Below are positions 1 to 11,730 of a stretch of DNA of 64,000 bases, piece by piece. Source of the stretch: JAJXXT01 sp963764465 (GTDB lineage Bacteria; Pseudomonadota; Alphaproteobacteria; Acetobacterales; Acetobacteraceae); NCBI GenBank assembly GCA_963764465.1, contig CAVXSO010000004.1, positions 1 to 64,000 on the forward strand, written 5' to 3'. Position 1 is the first letter of the stretch. The number at the start of each line of letters is the position of its first letter. The notes under the pieces are model-generated. The model saw nothing but the letters and a program-made list of their open reading frames with translations, had not been told where the DNA came from and did not search any database. A program made the position numbers and the translations under genes.

Positions 1-60
1 CCATTCTTCGGGATGGCTTGTGTGCAAGGTGGGTAGGGGAACGCTCGCAAGAGCGTTCCG
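1..60 (+). other. 3' end of rRNA internal transcribed spacer
   Basis: This is the end of the spacer that precedes the 23S gene. It carries a short inverted repeat (GGAACGCTC / GAGCGTTCC, about positions 38-60) just before the 23S 5' strand, consistent with part of a processing stem. Any spacer tRNAs and the 16S gene would lie to the left of the window and cannot be seen. Confidence 0.6.
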
Positions 61-2797
<2,737 letters not shown>

Positions 2798-2911
2798 ACC
2801 CCCACCTTGCGCACAAGCCATCCCGGCACGGGATCGGCGCACAGGTTACGGTCTCGAAACAGCACACATAACCAGAACCGACGCACAGTCCCGCGCACGC
2901 GGGATTGGACG

Positions 2912-3027
2912 ACCTGGTGGCTCTAGCGGGGGGCCCGCACCCGATCCCATACCGAACTCGGCCGTGAAAACCCCCAGCGCCTATGATACTGCGTCTCAAG
3001 ACGCGGGAAAGTCGGTCGCTGCCAGGT
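2912..3027 (+). rRNA. rrf: 5S ribosomal RNA
   Basis: This is the 5S rRNA of the large subunit. The terminal helix ACCTGGTGGC (from 2912) pairs with GCTGCCAGGT (to 3027). The conserved internal segment CCCGATCCCATACCGAACTCG is present. It lies about 115 bases after 23S and 30 bases before tRNA-fMet, the usual alphaproteobacterial order. The ends are defined by pairing and are good to within two or three bases. Confidence 0.95.
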
Positions 3028-3056
3028 CTTCCAATCCCACGTGCGTTTTGCCTTTC

Positions 3057-3133
<77 letters not shown>

Positions 3134-3155
3134 CGTCTCCCATCAAGCCAGCAAC

Positions 3156-3185
3156 ACGGCCGCCCTCCTCCCGGAGCGCGGCCGT
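3156..3185 (+). terminator. Probable rRNA operon terminator hairpin
   Basis: ACGGCCGC (3156-3163) and GCGGCCGT (3178-3185) form a perfect 8-bp stem around a 14-base loop, 22 bases after tRNA-fMet. It is followed by a short T-containing stretch (TGTCGTTT), not a clean T run, so intrinsic termination is likely but not certain. The GlxA-type gene converges from the right and ends at 3222, so the hairpin may also serve that gene. Confidence 0.5.
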
Positions 3186-3221
3186 TGTCGTTTGCGCTCA
3201 CGCAGCGGCCACGCAATCCCG

Positions 3222-4217
3222 TCACCGCGCATCGCGCGCGGGAGACGTCCGTTCCCTGCTCGGCGAATGCCCGAACGCGCCGCGATAGACGCGCGAGAAA
3301 TGGCTGGCGCTGGCAAACCCGCAGGCAACGGCAACCTCCAGCACGGAAAGGCCGCTCTGGCGCAACAGAAGCCGCGCCCGATCGAGCCTCACCCTGCGAT
3401 CATGCGCCCGCGGCGTCACGCCGAGATGCGCGCGAAACAGCCGTTCCATCTGTCGCACGGAAAGCCCGGCGATCGCCGCGAGCTGCCGCGGGCGTAGCGG
3501 CGCATCGCTCTCCGACTCGATCGCCGCCAGGACCTGTCGCAGCGCCAGGTTCGCGACGCCCAGGCGCTGTCCCGGCGCCATCCGGTCCGGCCCCGTCCCG
3601 GCACGGATCTCGGTCTGCAGGAACCAATCGCTCACCCTCCGCGCCAGGGCCGCGCCGTGCTGGCGCGCAATGAGCTCGTGCAGCATGTCCAGCGCCGCCG
3701 TCCCGCCGCTGCAGGTGAGCCGGTTCCGGTCGATCTCGAACAGCGAGTGGCGCAGGTCGAGATCCGGGAAATCTTCCCCGAAACTCTCGGCATGCTCCCA
3801 ATGCAGCGTGCACCGGAAGCGGCGCAGCAGCCCGGCCCGCGCGAGGATGTAGGCGCCGCCGGAAATGCCCCCGATCGCGAGCTTGCCCTGCGCCAGCCGG
3901 CGCAACCGGTTCAGCGTGGCACGGTCGCGGAACAGGGCCGGATTGCCGCCGGCGACCACCAGCAGCATGTCCAGCCCCGCGGCATTTTCCAGCGGCAGAT
4001 CCGGCGCGATGGTCACGCCGTTCGAGGCCGCGGCCGGCCTGCCATCGGGGGAAAGATGCCGCCACCGGTACAGCGTGCGCCCGGAGAGCGTGTTCGCCGC
4101 CCGCAGCGGCTCGATGGAGGAGGCGTAGGCAAGCAGGCTGAAATCGGGGATCAGCAGGTAGCCGACCTCCGTGGGGCGGGTGTCGCCGGCAGGCAAGCCA
4201 ATGTCGCTTACGGTCAT
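3222..4217 (-). CDS. GlxA-family (DJ-1/PfpI plus AraC) transcriptional regulator
   Basis: This 331-residue protein has an N-terminal class I amidotransferase-like (DJ-1/PfpI) domain of about 190 residues and a C-terminal AraC double helix-turn-helix with SVRQMERLFRAHLGVTP followed by EVAVACGFASASHFSRVYR. At the nucleophile elbow, where catalytic relatives have Cys, it reads GGISGGAYILA, so the first domain is more likely a sensor than an enzyme. It is divergent from soxB with about 60 bases between starts. Family members in this setting activate genes for glycine betaine, dimethylglycine, sarcosine or carnitine breakdown; control of the sox genes is inferred from position. Confidence 0.88.
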   Translation of the reverse strand: MTVSDIGLPAGDTRPTEVGYLLIPDFSLLAYASSIEPLRAANTLSGRTLYRWRHLSPDGRPAAASNGVTIAPDLPLENAAGLDMLLVVAGGNPALFRDRATLNRLRRLAQGKLAIGGISGGAYILARAGLLRRFRCTLHWEHAESFGEDFPDLDLRHSLFEIDRNRLTCSGGTAALDMLHELIARQHGAALARRVSDWFLQTEIRAGTGPDRMAPGQRLGVANLALRQVLAAIESESDAPLRPRQLAAIAGLSVRQMERLFRAHLGVTPRAHDRRVRLDRARLLLRQSGLSVLEVAVACGFASASHFSRVYRGAFGHSPSRERTSPARDAR

Positions 4218-4276
4218 GTCGGGCGATTTTGACCGCGTACTCTGCCTGTTGTCACGACCCCGACGGGACCTGGTTC

Positions 4277-5527
4277 ATGTCCTACTCATTCTGGCGAATC
4301 GCGCGCGAGGCCCTGCGCGGCAATACCGGATGGCAGCCGGCCTGGCGCGACCCGGCGCCGAAGCCCGCCTACGACGCCATTGTCGTCGGCGGCGGCGGGC
4401 ACGGGCTGGCCACCGCCTATTACCTCGCGAGCCTGCACGGCATCACCCGCGTCGCCGTGCTCGAAAAAGGGTGGATCGGCTCGGGCAATGCCGGGCGCAA
4501 CACCACCATCATCCGATCGAACTACCTGCTGCCCGGCAACGAAGCCTTCTACGAACACTCGATGCGCCTGTGGGAAGGGCTCGAGCAGGAGCTGAACTTC
4601 AACACGATGGTCAGCCAGCGCGGTGTGCTGAACCTCTTCCACTCGGATGCGGCGCGAGACGCGGCGGCGCGGCGCGGAAACTCGATGCGGCTGCACGGCG
4701 CGGACGCGGAACTGCTGGACGCGGACGAGGTCCGCGCCATGGTGCCGCTGCTCGATTTCGACAGCGCCCGCTTTCCCATCAGGGGCGGCCTGCTGCAGCG
4801 GCGCGGCGGAACGGCGCGCCACGACGCGGTCGTCTGGGGCTACGCGCGCGGTGCCGACAGGCGCGGCGTGGACATCATCCAGAACTGCGAGGTCACCGGG
4901 ATCCGCGTGGAATCCGGCCAGGTCCGCGGCGTGGAGACCGCGCGCGGCTACATCGCCGCGGGAAAGGTCGGGCTCGCCTGCGCCGGCAACTCCTCGCGCG
5001 TCGCGGCGATGGCCGGCCTGCGCCTGCCAATCGAAAGCCACGTGCTCCAGGCGTTCGTTTCGGAAGCGATCAAGCCGCTGGTGCACACCGTGGTCACCTT
5101 CGGCGCCGGTCATTTCTACATCAGCCAGTCGGACAAGGGCGGCCTGGTCTTCGGCGGCGATATCGACGGCTACAACTCCTATGCCCAGCGCGGCAGCCTG
5201 CCGATCGTGCAGGACGTCGCCGAGGCGTGCATGGCGCTGCTGCCCTGCGCCGGCCGGCTCAGGATGCTTCGTTCCTGGGGCGGCGTCATGGACATGTCGA
5301 TGGACGGCTCGCCGATCATCGATCGCACGCCGGTGAGCGGGCTCTATCTGAATGCCGGCTGGTGCTACGGCGGTTTCAAGGCCACGCCTGCCTCCGGCTG
5401 GTGCTTCGCCCACACCATCGCCCGCGATGCGCCGCACGCGCTGAACGCCGCGATGCGGCTGGATCGTTTCGCGACCGGCGCGCTGATCGACGAAAAGGGC
5501 GCGGGCGCCCAACCGAACCTGCATTAG
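4277..5527 (+). CDS. soxB: Sarcosine oxidase subunit beta
   Basis: This is the beta subunit of heterotetrameric sarcosine oxidase, the FAD/FMN flavoprotein that demethylates sarcosine to glycine with formation of hydrogen peroxide and tetrahydrofolate-bound one-carbon units. The 416 residues show a dinucleotide-binding GGGGHGLATAYYLA near residue 37 and the ARHDAVVWGYARGAD segment, whose His is the covalent FMN site in characterised enzymes. The ATG at 4277 (MSYSFWRI) was preferred over an in-frame ATG at 4229 because family members start this way. The order B-D-A-G is standard. It is the first gene of the operon. Confidence 0.93.
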   Translation: MSYSFWRIAREALRGNTGWQPAWRDPAPKPAYDAIVVGGGGHGLATAYYLASLHGITRVAVLEKGWIGSGNAGRNTTIIRSNYLLPGNEAFYEHSMRLWEGLEQELNFNTMVSQRGVLNLFHSDAARDAAARRGNSMRLHGADAELLDADEVRAMVPLLDFDSARFPIRGGLLQRRGGTARHDAVVWGYARGADRRGVDIIQNCEVTGIRVESGQVRGVETARGYIAAGKVGLACAGNSSRVAAMAGLRLPIESHVLQAFVSEAIKPLVHTVVTFGAGHFYISQSDKGGLVFGGDIDGYNSYAQRGSLPIVQDVAEACMALLPCAGRLRMLRSWGGVMDMSMDGSPIIDRTPVSGLYLNAGWCYGGFKATPASGWCFAHTIARDAPHALNAAMRLDRFATGALIDEKGAGAQPNLH

Positions 5528-5538
5528 GGGCAACGGCG

Positions 5539-5790
5539 ATGCGCATTCCCTGTCCGCATTGTGGCGAGCGTGGCAATGAGGAATTTCTTTATCGCGGTGT
5601 CGCCGGTCTGCGCCGGCCGCCGCCTGATGCACCGGAGGCGGAATGGCATGACTACGTGTATCTGCGCGACAACCCGGCCGGATCGCACCGGGAGCTGTGG
5701 CAGCACGTGCATGGCTGCCGGCGCTGGCTGGAGGTGACGCGCGATACGCGCACACACGCCATCGCTCGTGTCGCGGACGCCGCGCCGTGA
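5539..5790 (+). CDS. soxD: Sarcosine oxidase subunit delta
   Basis: This is the small zinc-binding subunit (83 residues) of the heterotetrameric sarcosine oxidase. It begins MRIPCPHCGERG and has a later HGCRRWL, giving the Cys/His set that binds zinc in known structures. It starts 11 bases after soxB and its TGA shares one base with the soxA ATG, which points to translational coupling. The frame extends further upstream through soxB, but the ATG at 5539 gives the normal family length. Confidence 0.93.
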   Translation: MRIPCPHCGERGNEEFLYRGVAGLRRPPPDAPEAEWHDYVYLRDNPAGSHRELWQHVHGCRRWLEVTRDTRTHAIARVADAAP

Positions 5791-8750
5791 TGGCGCGCCT
5801 CGCGCAGGGCGGGCTGATCGACCGGTCCGTCACGATCCCGTTTCGTTTCGATGGCCGGTCCTATGCCGGCTACCCCGGGGACACGCTGGCGTCCGCGTTG
5901 CTCGCCAACGGCGTCACGCTGTTCGGCCGATCGTTCAAGTACCACCGTCCGCGCGGCGTCCTCTCGGCCGGCTCGGAAGAGCCGAACGCGCTGGTGGAGC
6001 TGCGCGAAGGCGCGCGGCGGGAGCCCAACACGCCGGCGACGATGGTCGAGCTCCATCCCGGCCTCGTCGCCACGAGCCAGAACCGCTTCCCCTCGCTGCG
6101 CTTCGACCTGCTGGCGGCGAACAACCTCCTGGCCCCGCTGTTTGGCGCGGGCTTCTACTACAAGACCTTCATGTGGCCGGCCGCGTTCTGGGAAAAGCTC
6201 TATGAGCCCCTGATCCGCCGCGCCGCGGGCCTGGGGCGCGCCTCGGCGATGCCGGACCCCGACACGTACGAGCACGCCTCGCTGTTCTGCGACGTCCTGG
6301 TGATCGGCGGCGGCGCCGCGGGCCTGGCGGCGGCACGTGCGGCCGGGCGCGCCGGCGCACGCGTGGTGCTGTGCGACGAAGGGCCGCGCATGGGCGGCTG
6401 GCTGCTCTCGGAGCCCGAACCGCTGGAGGAGCGCCCCGCCGCGCGCTGGGCGGATGAAGCCGTGGCGGAACTCAATTCGATGCAGGAGGTGCGGGTGATG
6501 CCCCGCACGACGGTGCTCGGCGTCTACGACCACGGCGCGTATCTCGCCGTGGAACGGGTCGCGGACCACAAGACGCTGCCCGATGCCGGCGAGCCCCGGC
6601 AGCGCCTGTGGCGCATCGTCGCGCGCCGCGCGGTGCTCGCTGCCGGTGCGACGGAACGCCCGCTCGTGTTCGGCGGCAACGACCGGCCAGGCGTGATGCT
6701 GTCCGGCGCGGTGCGAACCTATCTCAACCGTTACGCTGTCGCGCCATGGCGGCGCGCGGTCATCGCAACCGCGGGGGACGACGGGTGGGAGCTGCTGGCA
6801 GACTGCCTGCGCCTCGGCCTGGACGTGGCGGCCATCGTCAACCGCGGCGCCGCGCTCACGGACGAACATCTTGCCCGCGCACGCCGCGCCGGGGCCGCCG
6901 TGTTCGCCGGCGGACATGTCGCCGGCACGCATGGCGCCACCGGCCTGCGCTCCGTCGATGTCGTTGATGCCGGCGGCAGGCGCCATCGCATCGAGGCCGA
7001 CCTGCTGGCCATGGCCGGCGGCTGGACACCCGCGATCGGGCTCACCTGCCATCTCGGCGCCAGGCCGGTCTGGAGCGAGGACGCATCCGCCTTCCTGGCG
7101 AACGACATGCCGGCCGGGATGGAGATTGCCGGCGGCGCCACGGGGCGCATCGGGCTTGTCCACGCGCTGCAAAGCGGCGCGCGCCGCGGCGCAGAGGCCG
7201 CCGCCGCCTGCGGTTTCGCCGCGGCGGCGCACGACGTTACGGCAACGACACGACAGGCCGCGCCGCTGTGGTTGATGCCACCATCGCGCCAGAAGGCCTT
7301 CGTCGATTTCCAGCACGATGTCGCCGCGTCGGACGTGGCGCTGGCGCATCGCGAGGGCTATCGCTCGGTCGAGCACCTGAAGCGCTATACCACGCTCGGC
7401 ATGGCGACCGACCAGGGCCGTACCGCGAACGTCAACGGCCTGGCCATCATGGCCGGTCTCAGCGGCCGCGGCATCGCTGCCACCGGCACCACGCGGCTGC
7501 GCCCGCCCTACACGCCCGTCGCCATCGGCGCGCTGGCCGGCACGCATCGTGGCCGCGACTACCGGCCGAGACGGCTTACCCCGGCGCATGACTGGGCGCG
7601 GGAACAGGGCGCCGTGTTCGTCGAGGCAGGCCCATGGATGCGCGCCCAGTATTTCCCCCGGCCGGGCGAGAGCGACTGGCTGCAAACCGTCGTCCGCGAG
7701 GTCAACGCGGTGCGGAACGGCGTGGGCGTCTGCGACGTCTCGACGCTGGGCAAGATCGAGGTCGCGGGCAGCGACGCCACCGCTTTCCTGGACCGTATCT
7801 ACGCCAACACGATCGCCACGCTCGCGGTGGGCCGCGCCCGCTACGGGCTGATGCTGCGCGAGGACGGGTTCGCGTTCGACGACGGCACCGTCGCACGGCT
7901 GGAGGCGGAACGATATCTGCTCACCACCACCACCGGCGAGGCGCCCGCGGTGCTGCGCCACATGGAATACTGCCACCAGGTGCTGTGGCCGGAATTGGAC
8001 GTCCATTTTGAATCCGTCACGGATTGCTGGGCCCAGTTCGCCATCGCCGGCCCTCGTTCGCGCGATGTGCTGCAAGCCGTGCTGGACCCCGGCCACGACA
8101 TCTCGAATGCGGCGTTTGCGTTCATGGCCGCCGGGGAACTGCGCGGCTTCGGCGGCAGGCGCGTACGGCTGTTCCGGATCTCGTTCTCCGGCGAGCTGGC
8201 CTACGAAATCGCCGTGCCCGCGCACGATGCCGACCACGCGGTCCGCGCCCTGATGCACGCCGGCGAGCGACACGCCATCACCCCATACGGCACGGAGGCC
8301 ATGGCGGTGATGCGTATCGAGAAGGGCCACGCCGCCGGCGGCGAACTCAACGGCCAGACCACGGCGCGCGATCTGGGGCTGGAACGGATGGTGGCGAAGC
8401 GCAAGGATTACGTCGGCCGCGTGTTGCAGCATCGGCCCGCCCTGCGTGATCCGGCGCGCCCGATCCTTGTCGGCTTGCGCCCGATCGACCGTTCCGCGAG
8501 GCTGCGCAGTGGCGCGCATTTCCTCGCTCCCGGTGCCCCGGCCACGATTGCCAGCGACGAGGGCTGGGTCAGTTCGGTGGCGTTCTCGCCCACGCTTGGC
8601 CATTGGATCGGCCTCGGCTTCCTCGCCGACGGTGCCGCGCGCCATGGCGAGCAGATGCGCGCCTACGATCCGCTGCGCGGCGGCGACACGGCGGTGGAGA
8701 TCGTGGCACCGTGCCAGTTCGATCCCGAGGGAGTGCGCCTGCATGGTTGA
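5790..8750 (+). CDS. soxA: Sarcosine oxidase subunit alpha
   Basis: This is the large alpha subunit (986 residues). It has an N-terminal ferredoxin-like domain (YPGDTLASALLANG, FKYHRPRG), an NAD/FAD Rossmann domain starting at VLVIGGGAAGLAAARAAG, and a C-terminal aminomethyltransferase (GcvT-like) half that binds tetrahydrofolate (around YGLMLREDG to FSGELAYEIAVP). The ATG at 5790 overlaps the soxD stop by one base, and the 3' end overlaps soxG by eight bases. The length is typical. With soxB, soxD and soxG it oxidises sarcosine in the cytoplasm. Confidence 0.95.
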   Translation: MARLAQGGLIDRSVTIPFRFDGRSYAGYPGDTLASALLANGVTLFGRSFKYHRPRGVLSAGSEEPNALVELREGARREPNTPATMVELHPGLVATSQNRFPSLRFDLLAANNLLAPLFGAGFYYKTFMWPAAFWEKLYEPLIRRAAGLGRASAMPDPDTYEHASLFCDVLVIGGGAAGLAAARAAGRAGARVVLCDEGPRMGGWLLSEPEPLEERPAARWADEAVAELNSMQEVRVMPRTTVLGVYDHGAYLAVERVADHKTLPDAGEPRQRLWRIVARRAVLAAGATERPLVFGGNDRPGVMLSGAVRTYLNRYAVAPWRRAVIATAGDDGWELLADCLRLGLDVAAIVNRGAALTDEHLARARRAGAAVFAGGHVAGTHGATGLRSVDVVDAGGRRHRIEADLLAMAGGWTPAIGLTCHLGARPVWSEDASAFLANDMPAGMEIAGGATGRIGLVHALQSGARRGAEAAAACGFAAAAHDVTATTRQAAPLWLMPPSRQKAFVDFQHDVAASDVALAHREGYRSVEHLKRYTTLGMATDQGRTANVNGLAIMAGLSGRGIAATGTTRLRPPYTPVAIGALAGTHRGRDYRPRRLTPAHDWAREQGAVFVEAGPWMRAQYFPRPGESDWLQTVVREVNAVRNGVGVCDVSTLGKIEVAGSDATAFLDRIYANTIATLAVGRARYGLMLREDGFAFDDGTVARLEAERYLLTTTTGEAPAVLRHMEYCHQVLWPELDVHFESVTDCWAQFAIAGPRSRDVLQAVLDPGHDISNAAFAFMAAGELRGFGGRRVRLFRISFSGELAYEIAVPAHDADHAVRALMHAGERHAITPYGTEAMAVMRIEKGHAAGGELNGQTTARDLGLERMVAKRKDYVGRVLQHRPALRDPARPILVGLRPIDRSARLRSGAHFLAPGAPATIASDEGWVSSVAFSPTLGHWIGLGFLADGAARHGEQMRAYDPLRGGDTAVEIVAPCQFDPEGVRLHG

Positions 8751-9261
8751 CGCAACCCTGCAGACCGTTGCGCTGCCGGAGTTCGCGGTGATGTCCATCG
8801 CGGCGCGGCGGGGCCAGGATGTCCGCGCGCGCGCCAGGCAGGTGCTCGGCCTCGACCTGCCCGCGCCCGGAAGGACAACGGTGGCAGGCGATCTGCGCGC
8901 CGTCAGCATCCGCCCGGATCGATGGCTCCTCCTTCGCGAAGGTCCGGCCGAGGCCCTCGGCGCGCTTCTCGCCGGCCCGCTCGGCGATGCGGCGACGCTG
9001 ATCGACCTGTCCGGCAGCCAGGTCGGCGTGCGCATCCGTGGCAAGGGGGCCCGTGGCGCGCTTGCGACGTTTCTGCCGCTCGACCTGCATCCACGCGCCA
9101 TGCAGGCCGGACACGCGGCGGCGACGCTCGCGGCGCATCTGCCGGTCCTGTTCTGGCAGGTCGACGAAACGCCGACCTACGACCTGCTATGCGCCCGCAG
9201 CCAGGCCGCGAGCTTCCATCACGCCCTGGCTCTGATCGGCATGGATCGGACGGCGAATTGA
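8743..9261 (+). CDS. soxG: Sarcosine oxidase subunit gamma
   Basis: This is the gamma subunit of sarcosine oxidase (172 residues). It is related to the folate-binding fold and contains PDRWLLL and a LIDLSGSQVGVRI stretch of the kind found in SoxG proteins. Its ATG lies inside the end of soxA (8-base overlap), so translation is coupled. It closes the sox cluster and is followed within 35 bases by the amino-acid binding protein gene, suggesting cotranscription with the transporter. Confidence 0.88.
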   Translation: MVDATLQTVALPEFAVMSIAARRGQDVRARARQVLGLDLPAPGRTTVAGDLRAVSIRPDRWLLLREGPAEALGALLAGPLGDAATLIDLSGSQVGVRIRGKGARGALATFLPLDLHPRAMQAGHAAATLAAHLPVLFWQVDETPTYDLLCARSQAASFHHALALIGMDRTAN

Positions 9262-9293
9262 CTGTAGTCTGACAAAAAACGGAGGTGACACAG

Positions 9294-10103
9294 ATGATGC
9301 GACGAAAACTCCTGGGGTTGGCACTGCTCGGCCTCGCGATGGCGGCAACGTCCACGACCGCGCGGGCAGACGCGCTGTCGCAGATCAAGGCCCGCGGCAC
9401 GCTCATCGTCGGCGTGAAGGCCGATTACCCGCCCTTCGGCTACCGCACGCCCAGTGGCGCGATCGTCGGGATCGAGCCGGATCTTGCGCAGGACGTCGCC
9501 AAGTCCCTCGGCGTCAAGGTCGAGTTCGTGCCGGTCACGGCCTCGAACCGGATGCAATTCCTCGAGCAGGGCAAGATCGACCTGATGATCGCGACGATGA
9601 GCGACACGCCCGAGCGCGAGAAGGTGATCTGGATCGTCAAGCCGGACTATTACACGTCCGGCTACAACCTGATGGTCAAGGACAGCGCCGGCATCAAGAG
9701 TTGGGAAGACGTCAAGGGCAAATCCATCTGCGGCATCCAGGGCGCCTACTACAACAAGCAGGTCGCCGAGAAGTTCGGCGCGAACGTGCTCGCGTTCACC
9801 GGCACGGCGGAGGCGCTGACCGCGCTGAAGCAGGGCCGCTGTGTCGGCTTCGTCTACGACAACACCGCGATCCAGGGGCAGCTCGTCAGCGGCGACTGGC
9901 CGGGCTACTCGATGCCCCTCGAAACGCTCGACGCGGTTCCCTGGGGCCTCGCGGTCAAGCTTGGCGAGAACGGCTTCCACGACTTCATGGTGAAAAAGGT
10001 CGAGGAGTGGCACAAGACCGGGCTCATCCTGGACCTGGAGAGCAAATACAAGATCGCGCACTCTCCCTTTGCGGAGGAGATGCACCAGAAATATAGTCAC
10101 TGA
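9294..10103 (+). CDS. Polar amino-acid-type ABC transporter, periplasmic binding protein
   Basis: This solute-binding protein of family 3 (269 residues) carries a cleavable signal peptide (MMRRKLLGLALLG to about TARA, residue 25). Typical family segments follow: GTLIVGVKADYPPFGY, GIEPDLAQDVAKSLG and RMQFLEQGKIDLMIATMSDTPER. A strong GGAGG at 9281-9285 lies eight bases before the ATG at 9294, so that start was chosen over the GTG at 9285. It delivers its ligand to the two permeases downstream. Linkage to soxBDAG suggests an N-methylated or small amino acid, but the ligand cannot be read from sequence. Confidence 0.92.
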   Translation: MMRRKLLGLALLGLAMAATSTTARADALSQIKARGTLIVGVKADYPPFGYRTPSGAIVGIEPDLAQDVAKSLGVKVEFVPVTASNRMQFLEQGKIDLMIATMSDTPEREKVIWIVKPDYYTSGYNLMVKDSAGIKSWEDVKGKSICGIQGAYYNKQVAEKFGANVLAFTGTAEALTALKQGRCVGFVYDNTAIQGQLVSGDWPGYSMPLETLDAVPWGLAVKLGENGFHDFMVKKVEEWHKTGLILDLESKYKIAHSPFAEEMHQKYSH

Positions 10104-10110
10104 ACCTATG

Positions 10111-10136
10111 CCCGGCGCCCGCTAGCGAGCGCCGGG
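10111..10136 (+). other. Intercistronic hairpin after the binding-protein gene
   Basis: CCCGGCGC (10111-10118) and GCGCCGGG (10129-10136) form a perfect 8-bp stem with a 10-base loop, seven bases after the binding-protein stop. There is no T run. Such hairpins between a binding-protein gene and its permease genes often protect the upstream mRNA or reduce read-through, so the binding protein is made in excess. That role is inferred. Confidence 0.55.
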
Positions 10137-10155
10137 CCGTTCAGCAGGGGGGTTC

Positions 10156-10902
10156 GTGGGTTTCATCGCGGCCTGGTTCAAGCACCTCTACGAAACGACC
10201 GGGATCAACCTCACCATTTTCTACGACCCGTTCGACCGGGCGCGCTTCATCGCGGGCTTCTGGGTCACGGTCGAGCTGTCCGTCATCTGCATCGTCTTTT
10301 CGGTCATTATCGGCGTCGTGGGCGCCTGGCTGCAGGGCTCCCGCCTGGTTTGGACGCGGCGTATCGTCCAGGGCTACATCCAGCTGTTCCGCAATACGCC
10401 GCCGCTCGTGCAGATGTATTTCTTCTATTTCGGCCTCAGCAATCTCCTGCCGCAGGTCGAAACCGCGCACGGCTCGCACCCGCTGCTCTCCGGTTTCGCC
10501 TGGGCCTGCATCTCGCTTTCCTTCTTCGCCGGCGCGTTCAACGTCGAGATCTTCCGTTCCGGCATCGAGGCCATTCCGCGCTCCACCATCGAGGCGGCGG
10601 AGGCGCTCGGCTACACGCGCTTCGGCATCTACCGGCACGTCGTCCTGCCGCTGGCGGTGCGCATTTCGCTGCCGGCGCTCAACAACAACCTCATCAACCT
10701 GGTCAAGACGACGACCCTGGCCTACGCCATCGCGGTGCCCGAGCTGCTCTATGTTTCCGCGCAGATCTGGTCGGACGAGGTCAACGTGCCGGAGATGATG
10801 GTCGCCCTGATGATCGTCTATTTCGCGCTTGTCGGGCTCCTGGTGTGGGCCATGCAACGGCTCGAACACTGGCTGCGCCTGCCGGGATACGGTCAGGCAT
10901 GA
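10156..10902 (+). CDS. Polar amino-acid ABC transporter permease (HisM/GlnP type) 1
   Basis: This 248-residue inner-membrane permease is of the His/Glu/Gln/Arg/opine family. It has several hydrophobic segments, the family stretch YIQLFRNTPPLVQMYF, and an EAA coupling loop EAAEALGYTRFGIYRHVVLP that contacts the ATPase. It starts with GTG at 10156, with a G-rich ribosome site just upstream. Its stop overlaps the ATG of the second permease by four bases (ATGA), so the two are probably made in equal amounts as a heterodimer. Confidence 0.92.
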   Translation: MGFIAAWFKHLYETTGINLTIFYDPFDRARFIAGFWVTVELSVICIVFSVIIGVVGAWLQGSRLVWTRRIVQGYIQLFRNTPPLVQMYFFYFGLSNLLPQVETAHGSHPLLSGFAWACISLSFFAGAFNVEIFRSGIEAIPRSTIEAAEALGYTRFGIYRHVVLPLAVRISLPALNNNLINLVKTTTLAYAIAVPELLYVSAQIWSDEVNVPEMMVALMIVYFALVGLLVWAMQRLEHWLRLPGYGQA

Positions 10903-11720
10903 GCGGCTCGCCCTTCGTCCTGGCGTTGCCGCCACCACCGGCGCTGCGCCCGCGCCTGTGGCACGGGCTCGCGCTTGCCGCCCTGGTCCTGCTGGCCGGA
11001 ACGGTGGCGAATGCGGCCAGCCCCGCTGCGCCGCGCGCCGGGGTGTTCGTCACCCTGCTGAAATGGACGCCGCTGCTGTTCCAGGGCTTCATCTTCAATA
11101 TCGCCATCAGCCTGTTCGCGATGCTGATCGGCACGCTGCTCGGCGCGCTGCTTGGGCTCACGCTCATATCGCTGCACACCAGGCTGCGCCGGGCGGGGGC
11201 GGCGGTGATGCAGTTCTTCCGCAACATACCCTGGCTCGTGCTGCTGTTCTTCGTGATGTACCTGTTCCCGTTCCAGATCGTGGTCGGGCCGGTCTCGGTG
11301 CCGCTGCCGGGGTGGTTCAAGGCGGTGCTGGGCCTCAGCCTTCCGGTGATGGCCAACGTCGCGGAGATCATGCGCGGCGCCGTCCTCTCCATCCCCGCCG
11401 GCCAGTGGGAGGCCGCGGAATCGCTCGCCTTCAACCGCCGCCAGCAGATTTTCGGGATCATCCTGCCGCAATGCGTCAAGCGCATGTTGCCGCCGTGGAT
11501 GAACCTTTACGCTATCGTGACGATGTCCACCGTTCTCGCCTCCATCATCGGCGTGACGGAGGTGATGACGCTCGCCGGGCAGGTCTCCGCGGCGGAGGGC
11601 GGCAGGACGGATCTCCTTGCCCCGCTCTACGGCTATATCCTCCTCTGGTTCTTCCTCTATACGTATCCGATCGCCGTGTTCACGGCCCGGCTTGAGCGGC
11701 GTTTCCATGTCAAGGCGTGA
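10899..11720 (+). CDS. Polar amino-acid ABC transporter permease (HisM/GlnP type) 2
   Basis: This is the second permease (273 residues), longer at the N terminus than the first. It has the family segment VMQFFRNIPWLVLLFFVMY and a coupling loop EAAESLAFNRRQQIFGIILP. The ATG at 10899 overlaps the preceding stop by four bases. Together with the first permease it forms the membrane channel of the amino-acid importer. It ends 10 bases before the ATPase gene, which has its own GGAG ribosome site. Confidence 0.92.
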   Translation: MSGSPFVLALPPPPALRPRLWHGLALAALVLLAGTVANAASPAAPRAGVFVTLLKWTPLLFQGFIFNIAISLFAMLIGTLLGALLGLTLISLHTRLRRAGAAVMQFFRNIPWLVLLFFVMYLFPFQIVVGPVSVPLPGWFKAVLGLSLPVMANVAEIMRGAVLSIPAGQWEAAESLAFNRRQQIFGIILPQCVKRMLPPWMNLYAIVTMSTVLASIIGVTEVMTLAGQVSAAEGGRTDLLAPLYGYILLWFFLYTYPIAVFTARLERRFHVKA

Positions 11721-11730
11721 GGAGCGGAGC

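Noticed and set aside
4218..4276. Riboswitch in the sox promoter
   Set aside because: The gap is only about 60 bases and has no glycine-riboswitch core.
5652..9101. 1149-codon minus-strand open frame opposite soxA
   Set aside because: Composition is that of a GC-rich shadow; no motif. The sox genes on the other strand are clear.
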